A DNA stretch of 64,000 nucleotides, taken from Cupriavidus malaysiensis (GTDB lineage: Bacteria > Pseudomonadota > Gammaproteobacteria > Burkholderiales > Burkholderiaceae). A model generated the notes under the pieces. The model did not search any database and was not told the origin of the DNA. It saw nothing but the letters and a program-made list of their open reading frames with translations. Of the stretch, positions 39,958 through 49,265 are shown piece by piece. The DNA lies in assembly GCF_001854325.1 (NCBI RefSeq), contig NZ_CP017754.1, forward strand, positions 868,001-932,000, written 5' to 3'. The position numbers and the translations under genes are program-made. Every line of letters begins with the position of its first letter. The stretch's first letter is position 1.

Positions 39958-41394
39958 ATGCTGATCTGGTTCGTCATCATCTACTGGGTAATCTCGGTCG
40001 GCATCGGCCTGTGGGCGGCGCTGCGCGTGCGCAACACCACGGACTTCGCGGTCGCCGGCCGCAGCCTGCCGTTCTACATCGTCACCGCCACCGTCTTCGC
40101 CACCTGGTTCGGCTCCGAGACGGTGCTGGGCATCCCCGCCGTGTTCCTGCGCGAGGGCTTGTCCGGCGTCGTGTCCGACCCCTTCGGTTCCTCGCTGTGC
40201 CTGATCCTGGTGGGCCTGTTCTTTGCCCGGCCGCTGTACCGGATGAACCTGCTGACCATCGGCGACTACTATCACAACCGCTACGGGCGGCTCGCCGAGG
40301 TCTTGACCACGCTGTGCATCGTGGTGTCCTACCTGGGCTGGGTGGCGGCGCAGATCAAGGCGCTCGGGCTGGTCTTCTTCACCGTCTCGGACGGCGCGCT
40401 GTCGCAGGAGGCCGGCATGATGATCGGCGCCGCCAGCGTGCTGGTCTACACGCTGTTCGGTGGCATGTGGTCGGTCGCGGTAACCGACTTCATCCAGATG
40501 ATCATCATCGTGGTCGGCATGCTCTACATCGGCTACGAGGTCAGCGGCCAGGCCGGTGGCGTGGCGGCGGTGGTGTCGCACGCGGCGGCGGCCGGCAAGT
40601 TCGAGTTCCTGCCCTCGCTCGACCTGCTGCAGATCATCGGCTTCGCCGCGGCGCTGTTCACCATGATGCTGGGCTCCATTCCCCAGCAGGACGTGTTCCA
40701 GCGGGTCACCTCCTCGCGTACCGAGCAGATCGCCGGCCGCGCATCGGTGCTGGGCGGCGTGCTGTACTTCTGCTTTGCCTTCGTGCCGATGTTCCTGGCT
40801 TACTCGGCCACGCTGATCGACCCGCAGATGGTGGAGAAGTACATCAACGCCGATTCGCAGCTGATCCTGCCGCAACTGATCCTGCAGCATGCGCCGATGT
40901 TCGCCCAGGTGATGTTCTTCGGCGCGCTGCTGTCGGCCATCAAGAGCTGCGCCTCGGCTACCCTGCTGGCGCCCTCGGTGACGTTCGCCGAGAACATCCT
41001 GCGTCCGTACTTCCGCCATCTCGACGACCGCCGCTTCCTGCGCGTGATGCAGGCCGTGGTGCTGGGGTTCACCACGCTGGTGACGCTGTTCGCGCTCAAC
41101 TCGCACCTGTCCATCTTCCACATGGTGGAGAACGCCTACAAGGTGACCCTGGTCTCGTCCTTCGTGCCGCTGGCCTTCGGCCTGTTCTGGAAGCCGGCCA
41201 CGCGCCAGGGCGGCCTGGCCGCGATCCTGCTGGGGCTGGCGTCCTGGCTGGTGTGCGAGGTGTCCTTCGCCGACGCGGCCGTGCCGCCGCAGCTGGTGGG
41301 GCTGCTGTTCTCGGTCGGCGGCATGGTGCTGGGCTCGCTGCTGCCGCAGTGGATCGGCGACCATCCGCGCGTGAAGGAAGTGCATATCGCCTGA
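39958..41394 (+). CDS. Sodium:solute symporter (SSS family)
   Basis: A 478-residue inner-membrane transporter with about 13 hydrophobic segments. RNTTDFAVAGRSLPFY near residue 25 and ATWFGSETVLGIPAVF are typical of the SSS/PutP fold, and the sodium-site region is in the SIPQQDVFQRVTSSRT segment near residue 240. Substrate cannot be read; SSS relatives carry proline, pantothenate, carboxylates or sugars. It is a single gene with its own promoter. Confidence 0.93.
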   Translation: MLIWFVIIYWVISVGIGLWAALRVRNTTDFAVAGRSLPFYIVTATVFATWFGSETVLGIPAVFLREGLSGVVSDPFGSSLCLILVGLFFARPLYRMNLLTIGDYYHNRYGRLAEVLTTLCIVVSYLGWVAAQIKALGLVFFTVSDGALSQEAGMMIGAASVLVYTLFGGMWSVAVTDFIQMIIIVVGMLYIGYEVSGQAGGVAAVVSHAAAAGKFEFLPSLDLLQIIGFAAALFTMMLGSIPQQDVFQRVTSSRTEQIAGRASVLGGVLYFCFAFVPMFLAYSATLIDPQMVEKYINADSQLILPQLILQHAPMFAQVMFFGALLSAIKSCASATLLAPSVTFAENILRPYFRHLDDRRFLRVMQAVVLGFTTLVTLFALNSHLSIFHMVENAYKVTLVSSFVPLAFGLFWKPATRQGGLAAILLGLASWLVCEVSFADAAVPPQLVGLLFSVGGMVLGSLLPQWIGDHPRVKEVHIA

Positions 41395-41512
41395 TTCGGC
41401 CGGCATCGCGTCGGCCGGCGGCGATGCCGGAAGACGGTGCGCGCGGCCGAAGGGGCTTAGCAGGCGCCTTGTCCCCCCTCTTTTCCCCGGGCCAGCTTTC
41501 CCGCGAACGGTT

Positions 41513-41518
41513 TATAAT
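41513..41518 (+). promoter_or_regulatory. -10 element for the fmdB-DUF502-aspS operon
   Basis: A perfect TATAAT about 105 bases upstream of fmdB, in GC-rich DNA. No convincing -35 hexamer is visible at 16-18 bases, so the call rests on the -10 and its position. Confidence 0.45.
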
Positions 41519-41622
41519 TCAAGGCTTTGCATCGCCGGTTGCCGTGTCCCCGGGCATCGATCCGCCTTCGCGGCACCGGGGTTTGCCGGAATTCCACCCC
41601 AGTCTTTCACCATAGAGCCACC

Positions 41623-41964
41623 ATGCCGATCTATGCCTACCGTTGCGACGCCTGCGGCCACGGGCGCGATGTGCTGCAGAAAATGAGCGATGCTCCGCTT
41701 ACCGACTGCCCTTCGTGCGGTGCGAGCGGCACATTCAAGAAGCAGCTGACCGCGGCCGGCTTCCAGCTGAAAGGCTCGGGCTGGTACGTGACCGATTTCC
41801 GTGGCGGCAGCGGCGGTACCAGTGCGCCGGCCAGCTCGTCGACGTCCGCCGCTTCCTCGTCATCCGACGCGGGCGCGGCATCCTCTGCCGGCGCCGGTTC
41901 GGACTCGGCGGCCAGCACGCCGGCCGCCTCGGGCGGTTGCGGCAGCGCCTGTGCCTGCCACTGA
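41623..41964 (+). CDS. FmdB-type zinc-ribbon protein with Cys-rich tail
   Basis: A 113-residue protein. The N-terminal zinc ribbon has CxxC pairs in YRCDACGHG and TDCPSCGASG. The middle (about 70-102) is a low-complexity Ser/Ala stretch, and the C-terminus reads GGCGSACACH, a second potential metal site. FmdB-family proteins are small regulatory proteins of poorly known role. It sits 13 bases before the DUF502 gene, in a likely operon with aspS. The start was placed at MPIYAYRCD, the universal family start. Confidence 0.9.
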   Translation: MPIYAYRCDACGHGRDVLQKMSDAPLTDCPSCGASGTFKKQLTAAGFQLKGSGWYVTDFRGGSGGTSAPASSSTSAASSSSDAGAASSAGAGSDSAASTPAASGGCGSACACH

Positions 41965-41977
41965 GCCCAGGTAAGCC

Positions 41978-42691
41978 GTGGCGAGCAACAAGACGTCGGC
42001 CCTGAAGACCTGGTTCCTGACCGGGCTGCTGGTGCTGGTACCGCTGGGCATCACCCTGTGGGTGCTGAACCTCGTCATCAGCACCATGGACCAGAGCCTG
42101 GCGCTGCTGCCGCTGTCCTGGCGGCCCGATCGCCTGATCGGCTGGCGCGTGCCCGGGCTGGGCGCGATCCTGACGCTGCTGTTCATTCTGCTGGTGGGCA
42201 TGCTGGCCCACAACTTCATCGGCCAGCGCCTGGTGCGCTGGTGGGAAGCCCTGCTGCGCCACATTCCCGTGGTCGGCCCCATCTACACGAGCGTCAAGCA
42301 GGTCTCGGATACCTTGCTGTCGTCTTCCGGCAATGCCTTCCGCAAGGCGCTGCTGGTGCAGTACCCGCGCGAAGGCTCGTGGACCATCGCCTTCCTGACC
42401 GGCCGGCCGGGCGGCGACGTGCAGAACCACCTGCAGGGCGAATACGTGAGCGTCTACGTGCCCACCACGCCCAACCCGACCTCGGGCTTCTTCCTGATGA
42501 TGCCCAAGGCCGACACCATCGAACTCGACATGACCGTCGATGCCGCGCTCAAGTACATCGTTTCGATGGGCGTGGTGGCACCGGCCGACCTGCCGCGCAA
42601 GCACGGTGGCGGCGCCCGCGCCGCCGATGCCGCGGCACCGGCGCATGCCAGGCCGGCCGAAGAAGCGGCCGACCCTTCGCACACCAATTGA
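41978..42691 (+). CDS. DUF502 membrane protein
   Basis: A 237-residue protein with a GTG start. Two membrane helices ([19 protein letters not shown] and [19 protein letters not shown]) precede the conserved DUF502 region ([18 protein letters not shown], then [14 protein letters not shown]). Its C-terminus is Ala/Pro-rich. It commonly lies next to fmdB and aspS in betaproteobacteria. Function is unknown; a plant homologue (COV) affects vascular patterning, which is no guide here. Confidence 0.92.
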   Translation: MASNKTSALKTWFLTGLLVLVPLGITLWVLNLVISTMDQSLALLPLSWRPDRLIGWRVPGLGAILTLLFILLVGMLAHNFIGQRLVRWWEALLRHIPVVGPIYTSVKQVSDTLLSSSGNAFRKALLVQYPREGSWTIAFLTGRPGGDVQNHLQGEYVSVYVPTTPNPTSGFFLMMPKADTIELDMTVDAALKYIVSMGVVAPADLPRKHGGGARAADAAAPAHARPAEEAADPSHTN

Positions 42692-42734
42692 CCGCGGCCG
42701 CCCGGGGCGGCCGCGACATTCCAGGGATCCTTTT

Positions 42735-44540
42735 ATGTCCTCCATGCGTACTCACTACTGCGGTCTGGTGACCGAACAACTGATCGGCCAGGAAGTGGCC
42801 CTGACCGGCTGGGTGCAGCGCCGCCGCGACCACGGTGGCGTGATCTTCATCGACCTGCGCGACCGCGAAGGCCTGGTGCAGGTCGTGTGCGACCCCGACC
42901 GTCCCGAGATGTTCAAGGTCGCGGAAGAGATCCGCAATGAGTTCTGCATCCGTATCACCGGCAAGGTGCGCGCCCGTCCGGACGGTACCGAGAACAGCAA
43001 CCTGACCTCGGGCAAGATCGAGGTGCTGTGCCACGAACTGGCCGTGCTGAACCCGTCGGTCACGCCCCCGTTCCAGCTCGATGACGACAACCTGTCCGAG
43101 ACCACGCGCCTGACGCACCGCGTGCTGGACCTGCGCCGCCCGCAGATGCAGTACAACCTGCGCCTGCGCTACAAGGTGGCGATGGAAGTGCGCAAGTACC
43201 TCGATGCCCAGGGCTTCATCGACATCGAGACGCCGATGCTGGGCAAGAGCACGCCGGAAGGCGCGCGCGACTACCTGGTGCCGTCGCGCGTCAACCCGGG
43301 CCACTTCTTCGCGCTGCCGCAGTCGCCGCAGCTGTTCAAGCAGATGCTGATGGTGTCGGGCTTCGACCGCTACTACCAGATCACCAAGTGCTTCCGCGAC
43401 GAAGACCTGCGCGCCGACCGCCAGCCCGAGTTCACGCAGATCGACTGCGAGACCTCCTTCCTGACCGAGCAGGACATCCGCGACATGTTCGAGAACATGA
43501 TCCGCACCGTGTTCAAGAACACCATGTCGGTGGACCTGGATGCCAAGTTCCCGGTGATGGAGTTCCGCGAGGCCATGGCCCGCTTCGGCTCGGACAAGCC
43601 GGACCTGCGTGTCAAGCTCGAATTCACCGAGCTGACGGACGTGATGAAGGACGTCGACTTCAAGGTCTTCTCCGGCCCGGCCAACGCCGAAGGCGGCCGC
43701 GTGGTGGCGCTGCGCGTGCCGGGCGGCGCCCAGATCAGCCGCAGCGAGATCGATGCCTATACCCAGTTCGTCGCCATCTACGGTGCCAAGGGCCTGGCCT
43801 GGATCAAGGTCAACGAACTGGCCAAGGGCCGTGACGGCCTGCAGTCGCCGATCGTCAAGAACCTGCATGACGCGGCCATCGCCGAGATCCTGAAGCGCAC
43901 CGGCGCCCAGGACGGCGACGTGATCTTCTTCGGCGCCGACAAGGCCAAGGTCGTCAACGACGCCATCGGCGCGCTGCGCCTGAAGATCGGCCACTCCGAG
44001 TTCGGCAAGTCCAGCGGCCTGTTCGAGGACGCCTGGAAGCCGCTGTGGGTGGTGGACTTCCCGATGTTCGAGTACGACGAGGAAGACGCGCGCTGGGTGG
44101 CCATGCACCACCCGTTCACCAGCCCGAAGGACGAGCACCTCGAGTACCTGGAGACCGACCCGGGCAAGTGCCTGGCCAAGGCCTACGACATGGTGCTCAA
44201 CGGCTGGGAGATCGGTGGCGGTTCGGTGCGTATCTTCCGCGCCGACGTGCAGAGCAAGGTGTTCCGCGCGCTCAAGATCAACGACGAGGAAGCCCGCGTC
44301 AAGTTCGGCTACCTGCTGGATGCGCTGCAATACGGTGCGCCCCCGCACGGCGGCATCGCCTTCGGCCTGGACCGCATCGTGACCATGATGGCCGGCGCCG
44401 ACTCGATCCGTGACGTGATCGCCTTCCCGAAGACCCAGCGTGCCCAGGACCTGCTGACCCAGGCCCCGAGCGCGGTCGACGAGAAGCAATTGCGCGAACT
44501 GCACATCCGCCTGCGCCAGGCCGAGCCGAAGGCCGGCTGA
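42735..44540 (+). CDS. aspS: Aspartate--tRNA ligase
   Basis: A 601-residue class IIb aminoacyl-tRNA synthetase. The N-terminal OB-fold anticodon-binding domain ([20 protein letters not shown]) is followed by motif 2 ([17 protein letters not shown]), a bacterial GAD insertion (about 300-420) and motif 3 ([16 protein letters not shown]). Whether it is discriminating or charges tRNA-Asn as well cannot be settled from this window alone. A strong intrinsic terminator follows. Confidence 0.98.
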   Translation: MSSMRTHYCGLVTEQLIGQEVALTGWVQRRRDHGGVIFIDLRDREGLVQVVCDPDRPEMFKVAEEIRNEFCIRITGKVRARPDGTENSNLTSGKIEVLCHELAVLNPSVTPPFQLDDDNLSETTRLTHRVLDLRRPQMQYNLRLRYKVAMEVRKYLDAQGFIDIETPMLGKSTPEGARDYLVPSRVNPGHFFALPQSPQLFKQMLMVSGFDRYYQITKCFRDEDLRADRQPEFTQIDCETSFLTEQDIRDMFENMIRTVFKNTMSVDLDAKFPVMEFREAMARFGSDKPDLRVKLEFTELTDVMKDVDFKVFSGPANAEGGRVVALRVPGGAQISRSEIDAYTQFVAIYGAKGLAWIKVNELAKGRDGLQSPIVKNLHDAAIAEILKRTGAQDGDVIFFGADKAKVVNDAIGALRLKIGHSEFGKSSGLFEDAWKPLWVVDFPMFEYDEEDARWVAMHHPFTSPKDEHLEYLETDPGKCLAKAYDMVLNGWEIGGGSVRIFRADVQSKVFRALKINDEEARVKFGYLLDALQYGAPPHGGIAFGLDRIVTMMAGADSIRDVIAFPKTQRAQDLLTQAPSAVDEKQLRELHIRLRQAEPKAG

Positions 44541-44571
44541 GCCACGGCGGCATCACGCCGGGCAGGGAAAG

Positions 44572-44597
44572 GCCGCGCACAAGCGCGGCTTTTTTTT
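44572..44597 (+). terminator. Rho-independent terminator after aspS
   Basis: GCCGCGC (44572-44578), ACAA loop, GCGCGGC (44583-44589) and a run of eight T. It ends the fmdB-DUF502-aspS operon. Confidence 0.9.
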
Positions 44598-44740
44598 CGC
44601 GTGGTGCCGGGCGCTTGGTTTCCAATTGTTACTGTCCGGAACGAAGCGCCGCGCCGCCGTGTCCTTCTGCTTCAGGCACATGCCGTGGGCCCGCGACGAG
44701 GCTGCGGGCGGTGCCGCGACGACTGTTGGGAGGACTGCTC

Positions 44741-45667
44741 GTGAACCTGGATGTTGAACTGATCCGCCAGTTCCTGCTGGCCCATGCCGAGACCTTGCTG
44801 GCCTGGCTGGCGGCGGGGCTGGCGATGCTGCTGCTGGCGCGTTTCGAACTGCGGCGCGCCGTGCGCCGCGCCACCCAGGCCATGGCCGAATCGGTGGCCA
44901 CCACGGTGGCCGCCTGCGTGCCGGATATCGCCCATGCCGTGCGCGGCGATGAGGGCAACGGCGCGGCCGCGCCGGTCGAGGCCCAGCGTGCCGAGGCCCT
45001 GCGCCGCGTGGCGCTGGATACCGTGGCGACGGTGATGGCGCGCGAACGCTGGCTGGGCGACCTGGGCAATCTGCGCCTGCCCGACGAGGCGCTGCTGGCC
45101 GGCCGCCGCGGCGCCGGCGCGGATCCGCTGCTGGTGGTGGCGCCGCAGCCCGTGGTCCAGGCCTACCTGGCGGCGCAACGCGTGTTCGAGGAAGAAGCCG
45201 CCGCGCTGCAGGCGATGCGGCGCGAGGCCCAGGCCCTGCAGGACAGCGTCCAGGCACTGGCTGGCGAGGCCGAGCGCATCGACCAGGAGACCGCTGCCAT
45301 CGTGCTGCGTTTCGAGCAGGCCAACGCGCAGGCGGCGGGCGCAGACGGGGGCGACTACCAGCGCCTGCTGATCCAGAAGTACAACGCGCTCGGCCTGCGC
45401 GAGAAGGAGGTGGCCCAGCAGCGTGGCCGGTGCCGGCAGCAGGCCCATGACAGCGCCGAGACGCTGGCCCGGCGGGCTGTCGAGGGCGCCCGCCGCTACG
45501 GGTGGGAACTGCTGCCGCTGATGGAGCAACTGCGCGCGGCCTGGGGGCATGGCGATACGCCGGCCGTGTTCGATACCTGGCTGGGCGAGCCGCCCGCCGT
45601 GCCGTCCACCTCGCCGTCCGCCGCGTCGTCCGCCGCGTCGTCAGCGCGCGGCGACGCCGCCGCCTGA
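44741..45667 (+). CDS. Unrecognised membrane-anchored coiled-coil protein
   Basis: A 308-residue protein that I do not recognise. It begins with GTG (GGGAGGA 6 bases upstream, at 44728-44734) and has one hydrophobic helix at about 17-34. A long Ala/Glu/Arg-rich helical region with heptad-like spacing follows (about 150-270, including QAMRREAQALQDSVQALAGE and NALGLREKEVAQQRGR), and the tail is Ser/Ala-rich (295-308). An upstream frame reaching further back contains the aspS terminator region and is not coding. It lies between aspS and nudB on the same strand. A scaffold or chemotaxis/secretion-like role would be a guess. Confidence 0.75.
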   Translation: MNLDVELIRQFLLAHAETLLAWLAAGLAMLLLARFELRRAVRRATQAMAESVATTVAACVPDIAHAVRGDEGNGAAAPVEAQRAEALRRVALDTVATVMARERWLGDLGNLRLPDEALLAGRRGAGADPLLVVAPQPVVQAYLAAQRVFEEEAAALQAMRREAQALQDSVQALAGEAERIDQETAAIVLRFEQANAQAAGADGGDYQRLLIQKYNALGLREKEVAQQRGRCRQQAHDSAETLARRAVEGARRYGWELLPLMEQLRAAWGHGDTPAVFDTWLGEPPAVPSTSPSAASSAASSARGDAAA

Positions 45668-45785
45668 TGCGCGGCGCCGCGCCAGGCCTGGAAAGCCGGC
45701 GGATCCGCCCGAATTTTCCTGGCGCGGTGGCCCATCTGGGGTAAGCTTAGGTTCGCTGTCGCCCGCCGTCGCTGCCGCATCTCCC

Positions 45786-46244
45786 ATGTCCTACAAGATT
45801 CCCGAATCCGTACTCGTTGTCATTCACACCCCCGATCTCCAGGTGCTGCTGCTGGAGCGGGCCGACCGGCCGGGTTTCTGGCAGTCCGTGACCGGCAGCC
45901 TGGATGCCGTGGACGAGCCGCTGGCCGGGACGGCGGCGCGCGAGGTGGCGGAAGAGACGGGCATCGTGGCCAGCGAGCATGTGCTCACGGACTGGCACCA
46001 CACCATCGAATACGAGATCTATCCACAGTGGCGCCATCGCTATGCCCCGGGCGTCACCCGCAACACGGAGCATTGGTTCGGCCTGTGCGTGGCGCGGCCG
46101 CTGGAACCGAAGCTGGCGCCGCGCGAGCACCTGCAGTGGCAATGGCTGCCCTGGGAGCAGGCCGCCGAGCGCTGCTTCTCGCGCAGCAATGCGGAAGCGG
46201 TGCGCCAGCTGGCCTGGCGCGTGGCGCCGTGCGGAGCTGCTTGA
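45786..46244 (+). CDS. nudB: Dihydroneopterin triphosphate diphosphatase (Nudix)
   Basis: A 152-residue Nudix hydrolase that removes pyrophosphate from dihydroneopterin triphosphate in folate synthesis. The Nudix box is present (TGSLDAVDE through REVAEETGIV, about residues 36-60), and VLLLERADRPGFWQSVTG precedes it. Its placement after aspS is a common arrangement and supports nudB. Its stop TGA overlaps the next start (TGATG). Confidence 0.92.
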   Translation: MSYKIPESVLVVIHTPDLQVLLLERADRPGFWQSVTGSLDAVDEPLAGTAAREVAEETGIVASEHVLTDWHHTIEYEIYPQWRHRYAPGVTRNTEHWFGLCVARPLEPKLAPREHLQWQWLPWEQAAERCFSRSNAEAVRQLAWRVAPCGAA

Positions 46245-47008
46245 TGAAGCTGCGCGTCGTCACTTACAACATCCACAAGGGCGTGACGGGCATCGCGCGC
46301 CGGCCGCGCATCCAGAACGTGCGCGACGGCTTGCAGGCCATGGATGCCGACATCGTGTTCCTGCAGGAGGTGCAGGACCGCAACGACCGCCTGGTCGCGG
46401 CGGCGCTGTTCGATCCCGACCACACGCAGCTCAACTACCTGGCCACCGACGCCTATCCGCACGCGGTCTACGGACGCAACGCGGTCTACGACCATGGCCA
46501 CCACGGCAACGCCATCCTGTCGCGCCATCCGATCCTGATGTCGGAAAACCTCGACATCTCCGACCATCGCTTCGAGCAGCGCGGCCTGCTGCATGCGGTG
46601 GCGGACGTCAACGGCATCGAGGCGCACCTGATCTGCGTGCACTTCGGCCTGTTCGCCCGCAGCCGCGCGCGCCAGGCCGAGGCGCTGGTGGAGCGGGTGC
46701 GCAAGGTGGTGCCGCGCGAGGCGCCGCTGGTGATCGCCGGCGATTTCAATGACTGGAACCACCGGCTCGATGCCAGCATCTGCTCCACCCTCGGCGTGCT
46801 GGAGGCCTCGCACGCGCGCGGCGCCCGCCTGCACACCTTTCCCAGCCACATGCCCTGGTGGCAGCTCGATCGCATCTACGTGCGCGGCTTCCACATCGAG
46901 CGGGCCGCCGCCCTGACCGGGCGCGACTGGGCCCAGCGTTCCGACCATGTGCCGCTGGTGGCCGAACTGGCCCGCGGTGGCGATCCCGGGCTGGCGGACG
47001 CGGCCTGA
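46244..47008 (+). CDS. Endonuclease/exonuclease/phosphatase (EEP) family protein
   Basis: A 254-residue EEP-fold hydrolase. VTYNIHKGV near residue 6, IVFLQEVQDRN with the metal-binding Glu, HGNAILSRHPIL, the catalytic His region in ICVHFGLFARSRARQAEAL, GDFNDWNHRLD and SDHVPLVAEL are all in place. It could be a metal-dependent phosphodiesterase or nuclease; the substrate is unknown. It is translationally coupled to nudB and is often found just before clsB in related genomes. Confidence 0.92.
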   Translation: MKLRVVTYNIHKGVTGIARRPRIQNVRDGLQAMDADIVFLQEVQDRNDRLVAAALFDPDHTQLNYLATDAYPHAVYGRNAVYDHGHHGNAILSRHPILMSENLDISDHRFEQRGLLHAVADVNGIEAHLICVHFGLFARSRARQAEALVERVRKVVPREAPLVIAGDFNDWNHRLDASICSTLGVLEASHARGARLHTFPSHMPWWQLDRIYVRGFHIERAAALTGRDWAQRSDHVPLVAELARGGDPGLADAA

Positions 47009-47053
47009 CAGGATGCGGTGCCACGCCTTGCCGGGCGTGCCTTGGCGGATGTT

Positions 47054-47578
47054 TCAGTCCGGCTGCGGCCAGGGCGTGGCGTGGGCGCGGACCAGGGCGC
47101 AGATGCCGTCGATGTCCGCCAGGTCCAGCACCGGCAGTGCGGTGAGGGTACCCACTTCGGCCACGGCGTCGCTGGCTACCGCGATCACGCCAGGCGTGTC
47201 CGGCCAAAGCGGTGGCCGCCCGTGGGCGGGGCGGAAGACCTCCAGCTTGGGGATGCCGCTGCGCTTGTAGCCTTCCACCAGCACCAGGTCGATGTCGGCG
47301 GGCAGCACGGCCAGGGCATCGGCCAGCTCCGGCGACGGGTGGTCCTCGGGATAGCGGCGCAGCAGCGTCAGGTGGCGCGCGCCGACCAGGACCACGTTTT
47401 CGCAGCCGGCTTCGCGCATGCGCCAGGAGTCCTTGCCCGGCGTATCCGGATCGAAGCCGTGATGGGTGTGCTTGACGCCCGCCACGCGCAGGCCGGCGCC
47501 GACCAGGCGCGCGATCAGTTGGTCGAGCAGGGTGGTCTTGCCGCTGCCGGACGTGCCGGCGATGCCGAATACCTTCAA
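47054..47578 (-). CDS. mobB: Molybdopterin-guanine dinucleotide biosynthesis protein B
   Basis: A 174-residue GTP-binding P-loop protein. Walker A is GTSGSGKTTLLDQL at residues 7-20, followed by VAGVKHTHHGFDPDTPGKDS and LVLVEGYKRSGIPKLEVFR, both typical of MobB. It assists delivery of GTP or the nucleotide during cofactor maturation. It interrupts the plus-strand run between the EEP gene and the cardiolipin synthase. With the cox-like operon elsewhere in the window, it is part of the molybdenum-cofactor gene set, though unlinked. Confidence 0.95.
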   Translation of the reverse strand: MKVFGIAGTSGSGKTTLLDQLIARLVGAGLRVAGVKHTHHGFDPDTPGKDSWRMREAGCENVVLVGARHLTLLRRYPEDHPSPELADALAVLPADIDLVLVEGYKRSGIPKLEVFRPAHGRPPLWPDTPGVIAVASDAVAEVGTLTALPVLDLADIDGICALVRAHATPWPQPD

Positions 47579-47687
47579 GATGCGTTCCGTGGGGGCGTGG
47601 TCGAATGATCCCGACGATAGCAGATTGCGGCCGCGCGGCGCATCCCGCGCCCTGGCCTGCGGCGCCGGCGTGGCCGATAATCACCGC

Positions 47688-48998
47688 ATGTCACGGATAA
47701 CCAACCCGGCCGGCCCGGCGCGGCCGGAAGTCAAGGCGACGGCGTTCGCGCCCGGTGCCCATGGCCGCCCGGCCGGCCCGCTGCGCTCGGAGTGGCGCCG
47801 CGGCCGGCCCGTGGGGGGCAACCACGTGCGTTTGCTGCACGGCGGTGCCGAGTTCTTCCCGGCGCTGATCGGCGCCATCGACCGTGCCCTGTTCTCGGTG
47901 GCGCTGGAGACCTATATCTATGCGGACGATGCCGTCGGCGCGGCGGTGACCGACGCGCTGGTGCGTGCCGCGCAGCGCGGCGTGGACGTGCGCGTGGCGG
48001 TCGACGGCTTCGGCGCCGGCGACATGCCGGCCACGCTGGCGGCAAGGCTGCGCGAGGCCGGCGCCGGCTTCCGCATCTATCGGCCGCTGCGCGGTTTCCG
48101 CCTGGCGCGGCGCCACCTGAGGCGGCTGCACCGCAAGCTGGCGGTGATCGATGGCCGCATCGGCTTCGTCGGCGGCATCAATATCATCGACGACCATAAC
48201 CACGGCCCGATGGACGACGCCGGCCTGGGGCCACGCTACGATTTCGCGGTGGCGGTGGAAGGGCCGCTGGTCGACCAGATCGCCCTGACCACCGAGCGGC
48301 TCTGGTGGCAGCTGTCGCTGCGCGACGAGATGCAGATGGTCGGCCTGGCCGGCGCCGCCGCCGAGTTCCCGCTGCTCACCGACCTGCCGCCGGCCCAGCG
48401 CCAGGACAGCGCGGGCAGCATGCGCGCGGCGCTGCTGCTGCGCGACAACCTGCGCAACCGCCGCGCCATCGAGCGCGCCTACCTGCAGGCGCTTGGCGCC
48501 GCGCGCCGCGATGTCGTCCTTGCCAACGCCTACTTCCTGCCGGGACACAAGCTGCGCCGCGCGCTGCTGTCGTGCCGGCGCCGCGGCGTGCGCGTGCGGC
48601 TGCTGCTGCAGGGCAGGGTGGAATACCGCCTGCAGCACTACGCCACCCATGCGCTGTACGCGACGCTGCTGGAGGCGGGCGTGGAGATCCACGAGTACGA
48701 CGACAGCTTCCTGCACGCCAAGGTGGCCGTGGTCGACGACACCTGGGCCACCGTCGGCTCCAGCAATATGGACCCGTTCAGCCTGCTGCTCGCGCGCGAG
48801 GCCAACGTGGCGGTGTACGATGCCGGCTTCTGCGCCGGGCTGCGTGCCGAACTGGAACATGCCATCTCGCAGCGCAGCGTGCCGGTGCGCGCCGACGCGC
48901 ATGCCAGGCGCTCGCCGCTGCGCCGGCTGGTCAACTGGGCTTCCTACCTGGTGCTCCGGCTCGGTGTCATGATCGCCGGCGTGACCGGCCGCTACTGA
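47688..48998 (+). CDS. clsB: Cardiolipin synthase B-type phospholipase D protein
   Basis: A 436-residue protein with two PLD (HxKxxxxD) motifs, HRKLAVIDGRIGFVGG near residue 148 and HAKVAVVDDTWATVGSSN near residue 343. Together they form one active site transferring phosphatidyl groups to make cardiolipin. The NIIDDHNHGP segment and the LLQGRVEYRLQHYATH region resemble ClsB/YbhO. Unlike ClsA it has no strong N-terminal membrane pair; the C-terminus (YLVLRLGVMIAGVTGRY) is hydrophobic. The divergent mobB gene starts 109 bases upstream. Confidence 0.9.
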   Translation: MSRITNPAGPARPEVKATAFAPGAHGRPAGPLRSEWRRGRPVGGNHVRLLHGGAEFFPALIGAIDRALFSVALETYIYADDAVGAAVTDALVRAAQRGVDVRVAVDGFGAGDMPATLAARLREAGAGFRIYRPLRGFRLARRHLRRLHRKLAVIDGRIGFVGGINIIDDHNHGPMDDAGLGPRYDFAVAVEGPLVDQIALTTERLWWQLSLRDEMQMVGLAGAAAEFPLLTDLPPAQRQDSAGSMRAALLLRDNLRNRRAIERAYLQALGAARRDVVLANAYFLPGHKLRRALLSCRRRGVRVRLLLQGRVEYRLQHYATHALYATLLEAGVEIHEYDDSFLHAKVAVVDDTWATVGSSNMDPFSLLLAREANVAVYDAGFCAGLRAELEHAISQRSVPVRADAHARRSPLRRLVNWASYLVLRLGVMIAGVTGRY

Positions 48999-49071
48999 GT
49001 CTTGCTGCTCTGCCGCATGCACCACCGCAAGCCCTTGCGCGGCAGTCCTGTCGGCCATGCTGCGGCGCGCT

Positions 49072-49085
49072 CCGTTTAGAAACGG
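49072..49085. promoter_or_regulatory. Palindrome upstream of the TetR gene (secondary site)
   Basis: CCGTTT (49072-49077), AG, AAACGG (49080-49085): perfect 6-base arms. It lies 49 bases upstream of the main palindrome and shares the CGTT/AACG character, so it may be a second binding site for the same repressor. Confidence 0.4.
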
Positions 49086-49133
49086 TGATCTAATTAATTG
49101 CTTGCTGCCGGACGGGCCCATTCACAATAATCT

Positions 49134-49145
49134 GAACGACCGTTC
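49134..49145. promoter_or_regulatory. TetR-type operator upstream of the beta-oxidation regulator
   Basis: GAACG (49134-49138), AC, CGTTC (49141-49145), a perfect inverted repeat about 120 bases before the TetR gene start. A -10-like TAGACT (49156-49161) sits 10 bases downstream, so bound repressor would cover the -35 region. The operator role is inferred from the adjacent TetR gene. Confidence 0.6.
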
Positions 49146-49265
49146 TTTTTTGGCTTAGACTGCGTGCATTCGCGGCTGCCAGGGCAGCCGCAAGGTCAAC
49201 GTCAGATCAACGTCAGATACGTGGCATGCAGCGTGCTGCCACGCAAAAGAACGGAGAAATCAATC

